Source: a virus | Direction: 5' to 3' (one strand) | IMG/VR virus record: IMGVR_UViG_3300050821_003302 | Span: 1-49,278 of that record | Length of the DNA: 49,278 bases | Shown here: positions 19,712-27,307 of the stretch, in pieces | Layout of the letters: the number at the start of each line of letters is the position of its first letter | Position numbering within the stretch: the first letter of the stretch is position 1 | Position numbers and translations under genes: made by a program | Notes under the pieces: generated by a model | The model's database searches: none | What the model saw: only the letters and a program-made list of their open reading frames with translations | Told to the model about the DNA's origin: nothing

Positions 19712-19800
19712 TCTCATCGATCATGATCGGCATATCTATTCCGGCCTGCCTCTTTTTCCTGGTCTGGGGTCTAGGCCGGATGACTGGCTACATCAGGTGA
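19708..19800 (+). CDS. 30-residue membrane peptide
   Basis: It encodes one membrane span (MISSIMIGISIPACLFFLVWGLGRM) and overlaps the previous stop (ATGA) and the GTG start of TerL. Function unknown. Confidence 0.5.
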   Translation: MISSIMIGISIPACLFFLVWGLGRMTGYIR

Positions 19801-21119
19801 GCGGCCCCAGTGTGGAGGTTGCTCCGGTCTTCGGTCCACTGTTGGAGGAAGCCAGGTACAAGGCGGCTCATGGCGGGCGGGGTTCTGGGAAGAGCCATTT
19901 CTTTGCGACCATGATGGTTGTGGAGTGTGTCAGGAAGCCTGGCACCTTTGCGGTTTGCATTCGCGAGGTTCAGAAGACCCTGGCGGAGTCCTCGAAGCGG
20001 TTGATTGAGGACAAGATCAAGGAGCTGGGGGTTGGGGACCAGTTCGAGGTTCAGGACGATCGGATCAGGACCCCCGGTGGGGGTCTTATTATTTTTCAGG
20101 GGATGCAGAACCACACGGCGGAGTCGATCAAGTCTCTGGAGGGCTACCGGATAGCCTGGGTTGAGGAAGCGCAGACTCTTAGCGCTAGATCCCTGGAGCT
20201 TCTGAGGCCGACCATCCGAGACACGCCGCGAGTGAAGGGTTCGCAGATTTGGGCCTCCTGGAATCCGCGGAGGAAGAAGGATGCCATTGATCAATTTTTC
20301 CGAGAAAAGAAGCCAGACAACGCGATTGTCGTTCAGGCCAACTGGCGAGACAATCCATGGTGGAAAGATACTAACCTTGAGAACGAAAGGAAGCTGGACC
20401 AGGCCCGGTATCCTGAGCGCTATCCCCACATCTGGGAAGGGGATTACGCCCGCGCTTTTGAGGGCGCGTACTTTGCTACGCTTCTGCACGAAGCTAAGGA
20501 TCAGGGACGTATTGGGAAGGTTCAACCCGATCCGTTACTTGCATATCGCGCCTTCTGGGACATCGGTGGTGCTGGGGCGCAAGCTGACGCGATGGCAATA
20601 TGGGTCACCCAATGGGTCGGGCGTGAAATCCGTGTCATCGACTACATTGAAGGACAAGGGCAAGTGCTGGCTTATTACGTGGATCAACTCCGCGCCAAAA
20701 AATACGGGCACGCTATCTGTTATCTGCCCCACGACGGGCTTGCCACGAATAACATCACGGGACTCCGGTACGAGGACCACATTGCCGAAGCCGGCTTCGA
20801 GACCATCGTTATACGTAATCAGGGGCGGGGCGCGGCCACCCAGAGAATAGAGGCGGTGCGTAGGATCATTCCTGCCTGCTGGTTCAATGAGAAGACCACG
20901 GAGGCCGGTCGGGACGCTCTTGGCTTCTATCATGAGAAGCGGGACGAGCAGCGCGCCACGGGTCTAGGCCCGGAGCACGATTGGTCAAGCCATGCCGCGG
21001 ACGCCTTTGGCCTGATGGCCGTCTGTTATGAGCAGCCCTATGAGGACACCGTAGACACGATGTTCGGACGGGCCAGGGATCAGGTTGACAACACCAGAAA
21101 CGAGATGACGGGGTACTGA
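19797..21119 (+). CDS. terL: Terminase large subunit
   Basis: It starts at GTG 19797 by GTGA overlap. The 440 residues have Walker A G26-GRGSGK-S33, Walker B with Y117RIAWVEEAQ (E123/E124 as catalytic Glu), and a nuclease domain with F253WDIGG and later E393HDWSSHAADAF (D402), the acidic metal ligands. This is the Terminase_3/XtmB type: ATPase motor plus headful or cos nuclease acting at the portal. Length is typical. The last codons (RNEMTGY) are repeated downstream at 21343-21369. Confidence 0.95.
   Translation: MSGPSVEVAPVFGPLLEEARYKAAHGGRGSGKSHFFATMMVVECVRKPGTFAVCIREVQKTLAESSKRLIEDKIKELGVGDQFEVQDDRIRTPGGGLIIFQGMQNHTAESIKSLEGYRIAWVEEAQTLSARSLELLRPTIRDTPRVKGSQIWASWNPRRKKDAIDQFFREKKPDNAIVVQANWRDNPWWKDTNLENERKLDQARYPERYPHIWEGDYARAFEGAYFATLLHEAKDQGRIGKVQPDPLLAYRAFWDIGGAGAQADAMAIWVTQWVGREIRVIDYIEGQGQVLAYYVDQLRAKKYGHAICYLPHDGLATNNITGLRYEDHIAEAGFETIVIRNQGRGAATQRIEAVRRIIPACWFNEKTTEAGRDALGFYHEKRDEQRATGLGPEHDWSSHAADAFGLMAVCYEQPYEDTVDTMFGRARDQVDNTRNEMTGY
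21093..21119 (+). repeat. Terminase 3' end, first copy of 27-base repeat
   Basis: This end of TerL (encoding TRNEMTGY and stop) recurs at 21343-21369 with only two changes (G to A, C to T), both synonymous. The two copies flank the 73-residue gene at 21121. It looks like the scar of a recombination between two related phages. Confidence 0.85.
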
Positions 21120-21120
21120 C

Positions 21121-21342
21121 ATGCTCAAGCGTCTGATGGCCAGGGCTAGGCACAGGCCGGAAAAGCTCCCGATTTCTTTGGGCGATGTCGAGACTCTGGC
21201 GAATGACATTGTTGCGATGGGTTTGTATCGCGATGAGGCTGGCATTTGGATTGCCGACGACTCTCAGTATGTCAGAGAGCAGATTATCGATGGGACGGTT
21301 AAGATTTATGGGATCCCTGTAGTCATTGACACCAATCTTTAA
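21121..21342 (+). CDS. Small protein between terminase repeats, 73 residues
   Basis: The product (HRPEKLPISLGDVETLANDIVAMGLYRDEAGIWIADDSQYVREQIIDGTVKIYGIPVVI) looks like a natural alpha/beta protein. No family recognised. It is exactly framed by the two copies of the terminase end, so it was probably brought in together with the upstream terminase allele. Confidence 0.65.
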   Translation: MLKRLMARARHRPEKLPISLGDVETLANDIVAMGLYRDEAGIWIADDSQYVREQIIDGTVKIYGIPVVIDTNL

Positions 21343-21369
21343 ACCAGAAACGAGATGACGGGATATTGA
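21343..21369 (+). repeat. Terminase 3' end, second copy
   Basis: This non-coding copy still reads TRNEMTGY-stop and its TGA overlaps the next ATG (TGATG), which is how the ancestral terminase probably joined the 21369 gene. Compared with the first copy only third codon positions differ. Confidence 0.85.
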
Positions 21370-21497
21370 TGCGGTTCGATGACGTTGAATACGCAGTGAA
21401 TTTACTTCTGTATGCCCGAACAAGATTGAGCCCAAAGAAAATTAAAGAGATCATTGATGAGCTTGAAAAACGTTTGAAAAAGAGTGGCACAGACTAA
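21369..21497 (+). CDS. Small helical protein, 42 residues
   Basis: The product MRFDDVEYAVNLLLYARTRLSPKKIKEIIDELEKRLKKSGTD is helical. Its end overlaps the GTG start of the portal gene. No family recognised. Confidence 0.6.
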   Translation: MRFDDVEYAVNLLLYARTRLSPKKIKEIIDELEKRLKKSGTD

Positions 21498-23622
21498 TTT
21501 AGCGGTTGTTCCGGCGGAACAAAATCAACCTGATTTAGATCAACACCAAAAGCTTCTGCGTTGGATCAAGGCTGTCAACATCGCGGAAGAGTTGGACGAT
21601 ACCCAACTCCAGGCAATGGGGGATCGTTGCGTTCGTGAATACAACATAGATGTGACCTCATGCGCGGACTGGAAGCAAAAGACCGAGAAGGCGATGGAAC
21701 TCGCCATGCAGGTGGCCAAGGAGAAGCAGTTCCCTTGGCCGAAAGCTTCAAACGTTATTTTCCCTCTGATGACTACAGCGTCTATACAATTTGCTGCCCG
21801 CGCCTACCCTGCGATTGTCCAGAATCGGTCTGTCGTAAAGGGTATCGTTATTGGATCAGATGATGGCAAACCCCAAATCGACCCACGCACCGGACAGCCT
21901 GTTATGGGACCTAACGGTGCGCCGGTATGGGCGATACCGCCGGGTGCCAAGCAGAACATGGCCGACTCCATCGGGGAGCACATGTCCTGGCAACTCCTTG
22001 ATGAGCAACCAGAGTGGGAGTCGGAGACTGACACGCTTCTACACGTCCTTCCGATCGTTGGTTGCGTCTTTCGCAAATCGTATTTTGACCCTGGCAAGGG
22101 ACGCAATTGCTCGCTGATGTGTTCAGCGATGCACCTAGTCATCAACTACAAGGCCAAGTCGACTGAGCTGGCTCCGAGGCTTTCCGAGGAAATCCAGTAT
22201 TATCCTCATGAGATTGAGGAACAGTTCCGCGCAGAACTTTGGAGGCGCCCGGTTACGCCGTTTGGATTGCCTGACGGTGCGGCCGACGACATGGACGCTC
22301 CGCACGAGTTCATCGAACAGCACCGTTACTGGGACCTGGATGGAGACGACTATGCGGAGCCGTATATCGTCACTGTACATAAGAGGTCGCGGCAGGTGGT
22401 TCGGGTCGTGGCTCGCTACGACGAAGAGGGCGTTAAGTTCAACGCTCGTAGTCATGCCGTCCAAAAGATCGACCCGATACATTACTACACAAAATACGAC
22501 TTTCTCCCCAATCCCGATGGAGGAATCTACGGCATTGGTTTCGGCCAGCTACTGCGACCTATTAATGAGGCTGTAAACACGACGCTCAATCAACTGATCG
22601 ACGCCGGCACGCTTCAGAACACCGGCGGCGGGTTCATCGGCAAGGGTCTGTCGATGAACGCCGGTTCGATCAAGTTCATGATGGGAGAGTACAAGGTTGT
22701 CAATGTATCTGGGAATGACCTTCGAGCAAACCTACTGCCGTTGCCCTTCGCGGGACCGTCGCCCGTTTTATTCAACCTGCTGGGTATGCTTGTTGAAGCG
22801 GGAAAGGAAATCGCGTCGATCAAGGACATCCTTACCGGAGACGCTGGAAAGCAAAATGCAAACACTCCGGCCACTACAACCCTTGCGCTTATTGAACAGG
22901 GTTTGAAGGTTTACACAAGCATCTATAAGCGCGTTCACCGCGCACTGAAATCCGAACTTGCAAAGCTGTACAGGTTGAATCGGATCTACGGGGACGAAAC
23001 GTCGGAATACAAGGTTGGCGATACCTGGAAACAAGTTACAAAACAGGATTACGTCAATGGTTCTGGTGTTGAGCCTATATCTGATCCGACGATGGTTTCT
23101 GACATGCAACGGCTCGGAAGAGCCCAATTCCTGATGCAATTTGCCAACGATCCGTTCTTCAAGGGCGCCGAGGTCCGCAAGGTCATTCTCAAGGCCGCCT
23201 CGATGGAGAACATCATAGACCGCGTCCTTAACGAGCAGCCACCCACAAACCCGGCAATCGCGATAAAGGGTATGGAGCTTGAAATCAAGGATGCGGATTC
23301 CAAAGCCAGTCAAAACCTGCGCAAGGCGCAGGAAGTCCAGGCTTATGCAACCGCGATCAACCAGCTCGCGATGGCCGACAAGACGGTAGGCGATCAGCAC
23401 CTTGGCTGGCTTGATGGCCATCTCCGGGTCTGGGAGGCGCAGTTTGACGCGGCCACCTCGCCAACACCTGAAGGCCAGTCGGCTCCTGCCGGTGGAGGGC
23501 CTCCGCCCCCGCAACTGCCTCACCCGGTAGGCTTACCTCAGCCGTCAGAGGGTGCGACTGATCAATCGACGGTCAATCCGCACAACCCCGCGGCGGCCCT
23601 GGGTCCGATCAGCAGACAATAG
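21484..23622 (+). CDS. Portal protein (P22-like size)
   Basis: It starts at GTG 21484. The 712 residues match the length of P22 gp1-type portals. Characteristic parts are FPWPKASNVIFPLMTTASIQFAARAYPAIV (near residue 78), a stem region, NPDGGIYGIGFGQLLRPINEAVNTTLNQLIDAGT (near 342), and a C-terminal helical barrel with a Pro-rich tail. It would form the dodecameric ring for DNA passage, partnered by TerL and scaffold. Position directly after TerL supports the call. Confidence 0.92.
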   Translation: MAQTNLAVVPAEQNQPDLDQHQKLLRWIKAVNIAEELDDTQLQAMGDRCVREYNIDVTSCADWKQKTEKAMELAMQVAKEKQFPWPKASNVIFPLMTTASIQFAARAYPAIVQNRSVVKGIVIGSDDGKPQIDPRTGQPVMGPNGAPVWAIPPGAKQNMADSIGEHMSWQLLDEQPEWESETDTLLHVLPIVGCVFRKSYFDPGKGRNCSLMCSAMHLVINYKAKSTELAPRLSEEIQYYPHEIEEQFRAELWRRPVTPFGLPDGAADDMDAPHEFIEQHRYWDLDGDDYAEPYIVTVHKRSRQVVRVVARYDEEGVKFNARSHAVQKIDPIHYYTKYDFLPNPDGGIYGIGFGQLLRPINEAVNTTLNQLIDAGTLQNTGGGFIGKGLSMNAGSIKFMMGEYKVVNVSGNDLRANLLPLPFAGPSPVLFNLLGMLVEAGKEIASIKDILTGDAGKQNANTPATTTLALIEQGLKVYTSIYKRVHRALKSELAKLYRLNRIYGDETSEYKVGDTWKQVTKQDYVNGSGVEPISDPTMVSDMQRLGRAQFLMQFANDPFFKGAEVRKVILKAASMENIIDRVLNEQPPTNPAIAIKGMELEIKDADSKASQNLRKAQEVQAYATAINQLAMADKTVGDQHLGWLDGHLRVWEAQFDAATSPTPEGQSAPAGGGPPPPQLPHPVGLPQPSEGATDQSTVNPHNPAAALGPISRQ

Positions 23623-23629
23623 GCAGGTA

Positions 23630-23803
23630 ATGATTACGCTACATGCGCCACAGGCAATTTATACTGTTCTGTTCTTGTTGGGTGTCTTTATTCACATAGC
23701 AAGACACGGTCAGAAACGTACCGATACATATGATGGGGGCATCGCCCTTCTAGCGACAGGAATTACTTTTGCACTCTTATGGTGGGGCGGTTTCTATCAA
23801 TGA
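23630..23803 (+). CDS. Two-span membrane protein, 57 residues
   Basis: ATG 23630 follows the portal stop by seven bases, with AGGCAGG as ribosome site. The product has two hydrophobic spans (AIYTVLFLLGVFIHIA and GGIALLATGITFALLWWGG). No family recognised. A membrane protein in a head-gene cluster is unusual. Confidence 0.62.
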   Translation: MITLHAPQAIYTVLFLLGVFIHIARHGQKRTDTYDGGIALLATGITFALLWWGGFYQ

Positions 23804-23955
23804 GGTTGGTGGCTTACTTTCTTAGAAATCTCGCTGAGTGGTTTGACCCGATGCATCGATGTAATCGATGCAGGGGAGAGGCTAACTTTGGGATCAATGG
23901 CACCGACTGGTGCCGAGCCTGTTATGAGTTAAAAAGGAAACAGTCAAATGCTTGA
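23800..23955 (+). CDS. Zinc-ribbon protein, 51 residues
   Basis: It starts by ATGA overlap. The product has HRCNRCRGEANFGINGTDWCRACYE, a CxxC...CxxC zinc ribbon. Its role is unknown. Confidence 0.62.
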   Translation: MRLVAYFLRNLAEWFDPMHRCNRCRGEANFGINGTDWCRACYELKRKQSNA

Positions 23956-24178
23956 TATGAGGTTTTCTACCTACATTCGTCCGGCCCCCGGCAAGTCTTA
24001 TGTTTATCATCTCGGGCTTCTAGGCGCAGACCGGCAGATTCCAGGCCCTGGACGCGCCTCTGCTGACAAGTCGGCGGAAGCGGCGTGGCAGGATTACGAG
24101 AGCGGTTACGTTACCCTTACGCAGCGTAAGCTATCCGACGGCATCTACGAATATATCGCAGTAGGGCTGGAGAAATGA
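23948..24178 (+). CDS. Small protein, 76 residues
   Basis: The product (MRFSTYIRPAPGKSYVYHLGLLGADRQIPGPGRASADKSAEAAWQDYESG...DGIYEYIAVGLEK) reads as a beta-rich natural protein. It overlaps the previous gene by eight bases. No family recognised. Confidence 0.62.
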   Translation: MLDMRFSTYIRPAPGKSYVYHLGLLGADRQIPGPGRASADKSAEAAWQDYESGYVTLTQRKLSDGIYEYIAVGLEK

Positions 24179-24181
24179 ATC

Positions 24182-24334
24182 ATGACGAAGAAGCATCCAG
24201 GTTTCAAAGCCGTTGCCAAGAAAATCCAATCGGAAGGCTATTCAGCAAAAAGCGCAGCAGCGATCTTGGCCTCAAAAACCCGTCACGCTTCATCAGCCGC
24301 CAAGAAGAAGAATCCACGGTTGAGGCGAGTCTAG
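24182..24334 (+). CDS. Small basic protein, 50 residues
   Basis: The product MTKKHPGFKAVAKKIQSEGYSAKSAAAILASKTRHASSAAKKKNPRLRRV has the KKIxxxGxSxxxAxAILAxxTRxASxAAKxxNPxLxxV pattern that I know as a tiny conserved protein next to portal genes in podoviruses. It may be a minor virion or DNA-binding protein. The competing frame at 24175 looks like a shadow. Confidence 0.72.
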   Translation: MTKKHPGFKAVAKKIQSEGYSAKSAAAILASKTRHASSAAKKKNPRLRRV

Positions 24335-24358
24335 TCTACGACTATTCAGTTTGGCCGT

Positions 24359-24613
24359 ATGATTACTAAAGAGCAATACGCTGAGTGGCGTCACCACCCG
24401 GCCACCAAGTTCTTTCTTCAGTTCATCAAAGACCGCCGCGAAGCACTGATAGGTCTCGCCACCGAGGCTTGGCTGAACGGCAACGAGTCCTTCAAGAACG
24501 AGGGCGAAGTCGATCGTGGCCGGGTCATGGAATTGTTCATGATCGAGGAACTTCAGTTTGATGTGATCGAAGAGTTCTACAAGAGTAGAGAAGTTGAAAA
24601 TCCCGAAGGCTGA
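24359..24613 (+). CDS. Conserved head-region protein, 84 residues
   Basis: The product begins MITKEQYAEWRHHPATKFFLQFIKDRREALIGLATEAWLNG and is helical. The WxxHPxTKxFLxxIxxRRExL pattern is common in podovirus head regions, usually between portal and scaffold. Function unknown. Confidence 0.7.
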   Translation: MITKEQYAEWRHHPATKFFLQFIKDRREALIGLATEAWLNGNESFKNEGEVDRGRVMELFMIEELQFDVIEEFYKSREVENPEG

Positions 24614-24761
24614 AAGAGACGCCGGGTTTGAGGTCATTCTGAAATACCCCGGCTATTACTCGACGGAAACAGCAAAATTTATAGTTAACGCCATTCTGCG
24701 GGCAGCCGCAAAAGTAAGAGAGAGAGATGGAAGAAAAACTACTAAAGACGATATACGCTGA
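24594..24761 (+). CDS. Possible small protein, 55 residues
   Basis: A TTG-started frame encodes KIPKAERDAGFEVILKYPGYYSTETAKFIVNAILRAAAKVRERDG..., which reads naturally, but it overlaps the GroES-like gene by 35 bases and has no ATG. It may be real, with coupled translation. Confidence 0.45.
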   Translation: MKIPKAERDAGFEVILKYPGYYSTETAKFIVNAILRAAAKVRERDGRKTTKDDIR

Positions 24762-25113
24762 ATACGTCCAGGCTCCCTACATGGGAGAAAACAAATCCGG
24801 ATGGAAACCCTGGGGCGATTACATTCTCATCCGCCCAGACATGATTGCCAAGAAGACATCCGGCGGCGTTGCTCTGCCCGACGATCTAGCAGAACGAATG
24901 CAACTGGCTGCCATAACCGGCGTGATTGTCGAGTGCGGCGACGAGGCATTCAAGTGGAACGCAGACCGCACTCGCCGGACTGAGGGGCGTGTACCCCAAG
25001 CCGGCGACCGCGTGATATTTGAAAAATACGCAGGCAAACCGATCATTGGTGAGGATAAGAACAACTACCGCATCATGGAAGATAAATCGGTTGGCGGAAT
25101 TCAGAGAAAGTAA
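24727..25113 (+). CDS. GroES-like co-chaperonin
   Basis: The 128-residue product contains W29GDYILIRPDMIAKKTSGGV48AL50PDD, then ITGVIVECGD, and RVPQAGDRVIFEKYAGKPI...YRIMED. This is the Cpn10 fold: PxxDxVxVxP, a mobile loop SGG-V-x-L where GroES has the hydrophobic triplet IVL, G-x-V-x-x-V/C-G, and VGDxVxF...G. Such proteins cap the host GroEL during capsid folding, as T4 gp31 does. It lies between portal and scaffold, which supports a role in folding the capsid protein. A 25-residue N-terminal extension is unusual for GroES. Confidence 0.92.
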   Translation: MEEKLLKTIYAEYVQAPYMGENKSGWKPWGDYILIRPDMIAKKTSGGVALPDDLAERMQLAAITGVIVECGDEAFKWNADRTRRTEGRVPQAGDRVIFEKYAGKPIIGEDKNNYRIMEDKSVGGIQRK

Positions 25114-25115
25114 TT

Positions 25116-25928
25116 ATGGCAGAAGAAAACGTTATCGAGAACGAATTGGCTACTCCAGAAGTTTCGGAAGTAGAACGTAAAGCCAGAAACGTCGGCTGGG
25201 TTCCGAAAGAGGAATTCAGGGGCGATCCGGCTAGGCACGTCTCTGCCGAGGAGTTTCTACAGCGATCCGACTCTCTTATGCCGTTGCTACGTCGCGACAA
25301 CGACAAGCTGCATAGGAAAGTAAGCGATCTTGAGGGTATCCTGAAGGAAACCAGGGACGCCCAAAAAGAGTTCGTGGAGTTCGCCAGCAAGGCTGAACAG
25401 CGCGCCTACGACAAGGCCAGGGCCGAACTACAGGCTCAGGCGGAGGCCGCCGCGGCTAATGCCGATCAGGCGGGCGTGCGGCACGCCATAAATCAGATGG
25501 AAGCGCTTGAAAAACCATTTAAGCCAACGCCCAAGCCGGTCGAAGCGCCCAGCAATGTAGATCCGACCATTCAGGGTTGGATCGCTCGGGAGCGCTGGTT
25601 CCAGACATCCGAAGCCCTCAAGGGTTATGCGACCGAGACCTTCGGAGAAATCGAGCGCGATCATCCCGGCATGGCAGTGGAAGACATGCTTGCGGAGACC
25701 AAGCGCAGGACAATGGACAGGTTTCCGGAGAAGTTCGGAATCAACCCAAGGCGAGACGCGCCGGCCACGGTTTCTACGCCAACCGGCGGCAACGCTCCGG
25801 TACGTCACAACGGCAGGTCATACGACAACCTACCGGCGGATGCTAGGGCTGCCTGCGAGAAGTTCATGAAGACCATTCCCGGCTTTACGCGCGAGCAGTA
25901 TGTCGCTTCTTATGATTGGGATTCTTGA
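25116..25928 (+). CDS. Scaffolding protein
   Basis: The 270 residues are acidic and helical: VGWVPKEEFRGDPARHVSAEEFLQRSDSLMPLLRRDNDKLHRKVSDLEGILKETRDAQKEF, a long coiled coil, a Pro-rich middle, and a C-terminus PADARAACEKFMKTIPGFTREQYVASYDW. WxPKxEFxGDPxxxVxAxEFLxR is a known N-terminal block of podovirus scaffolds. It lies before the capsid gene. It should guide procapsid assembly and leave. Confidence 0.86.
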   Translation: MAEENVIENELATPEVSEVERKARNVGWVPKEEFRGDPARHVSAEEFLQRSDSLMPLLRRDNDKLHRKVSDLEGILKETRDAQKEFVEFASKAEQRAYDKARAELQAQAEAAAANADQAGVRHAINQMEALEKPFKPTPKPVEAPSNVDPTIQGWIARERWFQTSEALKGYATETFGEIERDHPGMAVEDMLAETKRRTMDRFPEKFGINPRRDAPATVSTPTGGNAPVRHNGRSYDNLPADARAACEKFMKTIPGFTREQYVASYDWDS

Positions 25929-26142
25929 TGTGGAACTTTTTACGATCGTGTTTTTGGCCTTTATGGTCGGATCTGGAGAACAAGTCCTCCCCAGCATCCA
26001 CTCACAAGCCGCGGTCCCCGAAGAAATCTGCTGGAAAGTCGTCAGAGAAGAAGCCGACATTGTCAAAGAAAGCATCGAAGCCAAAAAAGGTTTCAAAGTA
26101 TTCGTAGTCGGCATTTGTGTTCCCGAAGAGAGAAAAGCTTAA
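25900..26142 (+). CDS. Small protein after scaffold, frame uncertain
   Basis: Two frames compete. This one (starts possible at 25900 or 25912) gives ILDVELFTIVFLAFMVGSG...AAVPEEICWKVVREEADIVKESIEAKKGFKVFVVGICVPEERKA, a hydrophobic start and a natural-looking folded part, ending two bases before the next gene. The other (ATG 25928, overlapping the scaffold stop as TGATG, to 26107) gives a Lys/Ser-rich basic peptide. I prefer the first by composition. Confidence 0.5.
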   Translation: MSLLMIGILDVELFTIVFLAFMVGSGEQVLPSIHSQAAVPEEICWKVVREEADIVKESIEAKKGFKVFVVGICVPEERKA

Positions 26143-26143
26143 A

Positions 26144-26617
26144 ATGGATGAGCAAGTAAAACGCGGGCCGGGTCGTCCCAGCCACGCAGAGATTGCCGCG
26201 CGCCACGATTATACGGGCGACAACTACCTGACGGAGTCCCCAGCCGCGCGCAGGCGCCAGAGTCTTCGAGTTCCGTTCGGCACGATGGGTCAGAAACTGG
26301 CATATGAAGCCCGCGAGGGATTTCACAGGCATTGGACCAACGACACACCAGGAAACGTGGCCGCCAGATTAAGCGGTGGCTATGAGCACGTTAAGGATAA
26401 GGAAGGAAAGCCCGTTAGTGCCGTAGTCGGCACGTTGGAGGGCGGTGGACCGCTTATCGCGTATCTCCTGGAGATACCGGACGAGTGGTACGAAGAGGAC
26501 ATGAAAAGGCAGCAAGAGGAAGTAGAGCGCCGCGTTGACGCTTTAAAGCGTGGCGAGGCCAACAGGCAGCAAGGCGACGGCCGCTACATTCCCGCGCAGG
26601 GCATTAGCATCAAGTAG
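26144..26617 (+). CDS. Conserved head-region protein with AT-hook-like start
   Basis: From ATG 26144 (ribosome site GAAGAGAGA) it encodes 157 residues starting MDEQVKRGPGRPSHAEIAA, an AT-hook-like RGPGRP, then RVPFGTMGQKLAYEAREGFHRHWTNDTPGNVAARLSGGYEHVKDKEG and YLLEIPDEWYEEDMKRQQEEVERRVDALKRG. I know this protein from several podoviruses just before the capsid gene; it may be a minor head protein. Confidence 0.72.
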   Translation: MDEQVKRGPGRPSHAEIAARHDYTGDNYLTESPAARRRQSLRVPFGTMGQKLAYEAREGFHRHWTNDTPGNVAARLSGGYEHVKDKEGKPVSAVVGTLEGGGPLIAYLLEIPDEWYEEDMKRQQEEVERRVDALKRGEANRQQGDGRYIPAQGISIK

Positions 26618-26680
26618 CCGTTTCACAAAATCCAATTTCACCCGCCCTGGCCATTGGCCGGGACGATGGAGTTTTAACCA

Positions 26681-27295
26681 ATGGCGAATGCGAACGTAGC
26701 TAGGGGTCTTATCCCCTACCGGATGTTCGATGGTGGCTATTACAATGGCTCCAACGACATCTATTTCGTTCCGTCATCGTATGGCACGGCACTGTTCATC
26801 GGCGATCCGGTGGACGTGATCTCGAGCTCGAACGATGCAAACGGAATTCCCGCTGTACAGCTTGCAACCGTCGGCTCTCCAATTCTTGGGGTTGTTGTCG
26901 GAATCGTTGATGGCGGCGAGCCGATTGTTACGGTCACTCGTGACCTTGCAATCTCTCACCCGGCATCAACCAAGCAGTACCTTCTGGTCACCACAGCCCG
27001 CGACCTGATTTTTCAGGTTCAGGACGATGCTTCCTCGCAAGCACGGGCGCCCAATCAGTGGGCCGGCCGCAACGCAAACCTCGTTGCAGGTTCTGGTTCT
27101 ACGGTTACGGGTTTCTCTGGATGGCAGCTGGCGGCCTCGACCGTCAACACCACCAACACGCTAGATCTGCATATTATCCGGCCACTTTCTCAGGCCGATA
27201 ACGTGATCAGCTCTGTCGCCAACACCAACATGAACGCCAAATGGCTTGTTCAGCTGAATAACTATCGGCTGGATAACCAGATTGCCGGCGTCTAA
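26681..27295 (+). CDS. Head decoration/structural protein
   Basis: The 204 residues (RGLIPYRMFDGGYYNGSNDIYFVPSSYGTALFIGDPVDVIS...ILGVVVGI...NNYRLDNQIAGV) are beta-rich, with the pattern of a conserved protein encoded next to the capsid gene. A GGAG ribosome site precedes ATG 26681. A capsid cement or decoration role is inferred from size, fold type and place. Confidence 0.72.
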   Translation: MANANVARGLIPYRMFDGGYYNGSNDIYFVPSSYGTALFIGDPVDVISSSNDANGIPAVQLATVGSPILGVVVGIVDGGEPIVTVTRDLAISHPASTKQYLLVTTARDLIFQVQDDASSQARAPNQWAGRNANLVAGSGSTVTGFSGWQLAASTVNTTNTLDLHIIRPLSQADNVISSVANTNMNAKWLVQLNNYRLDNQIAGV

Positions 27296-27307
27296 GGGAG
27301 CTGACCA

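Noticed and set aside
19788-20525. 245-codon open frame antisense to the terminase gene
   Set aside because: It lies wholly opposite TerL, which has clear motifs; composition is that of a shadow frame and it has no ribosome site.
22768-23523. 251-codon leftward frame opposite the portal gene
   Set aside because: Shadow of the portal coding strand, rich in Arg and Leu, with no recognisable domain.
24175-24369. 64-codon frame starting at the stop of the 23948 gene
   Set aside because: The overlapping 24182 frame gives a recognised basic protein; this one is Ser/Arg shadow.
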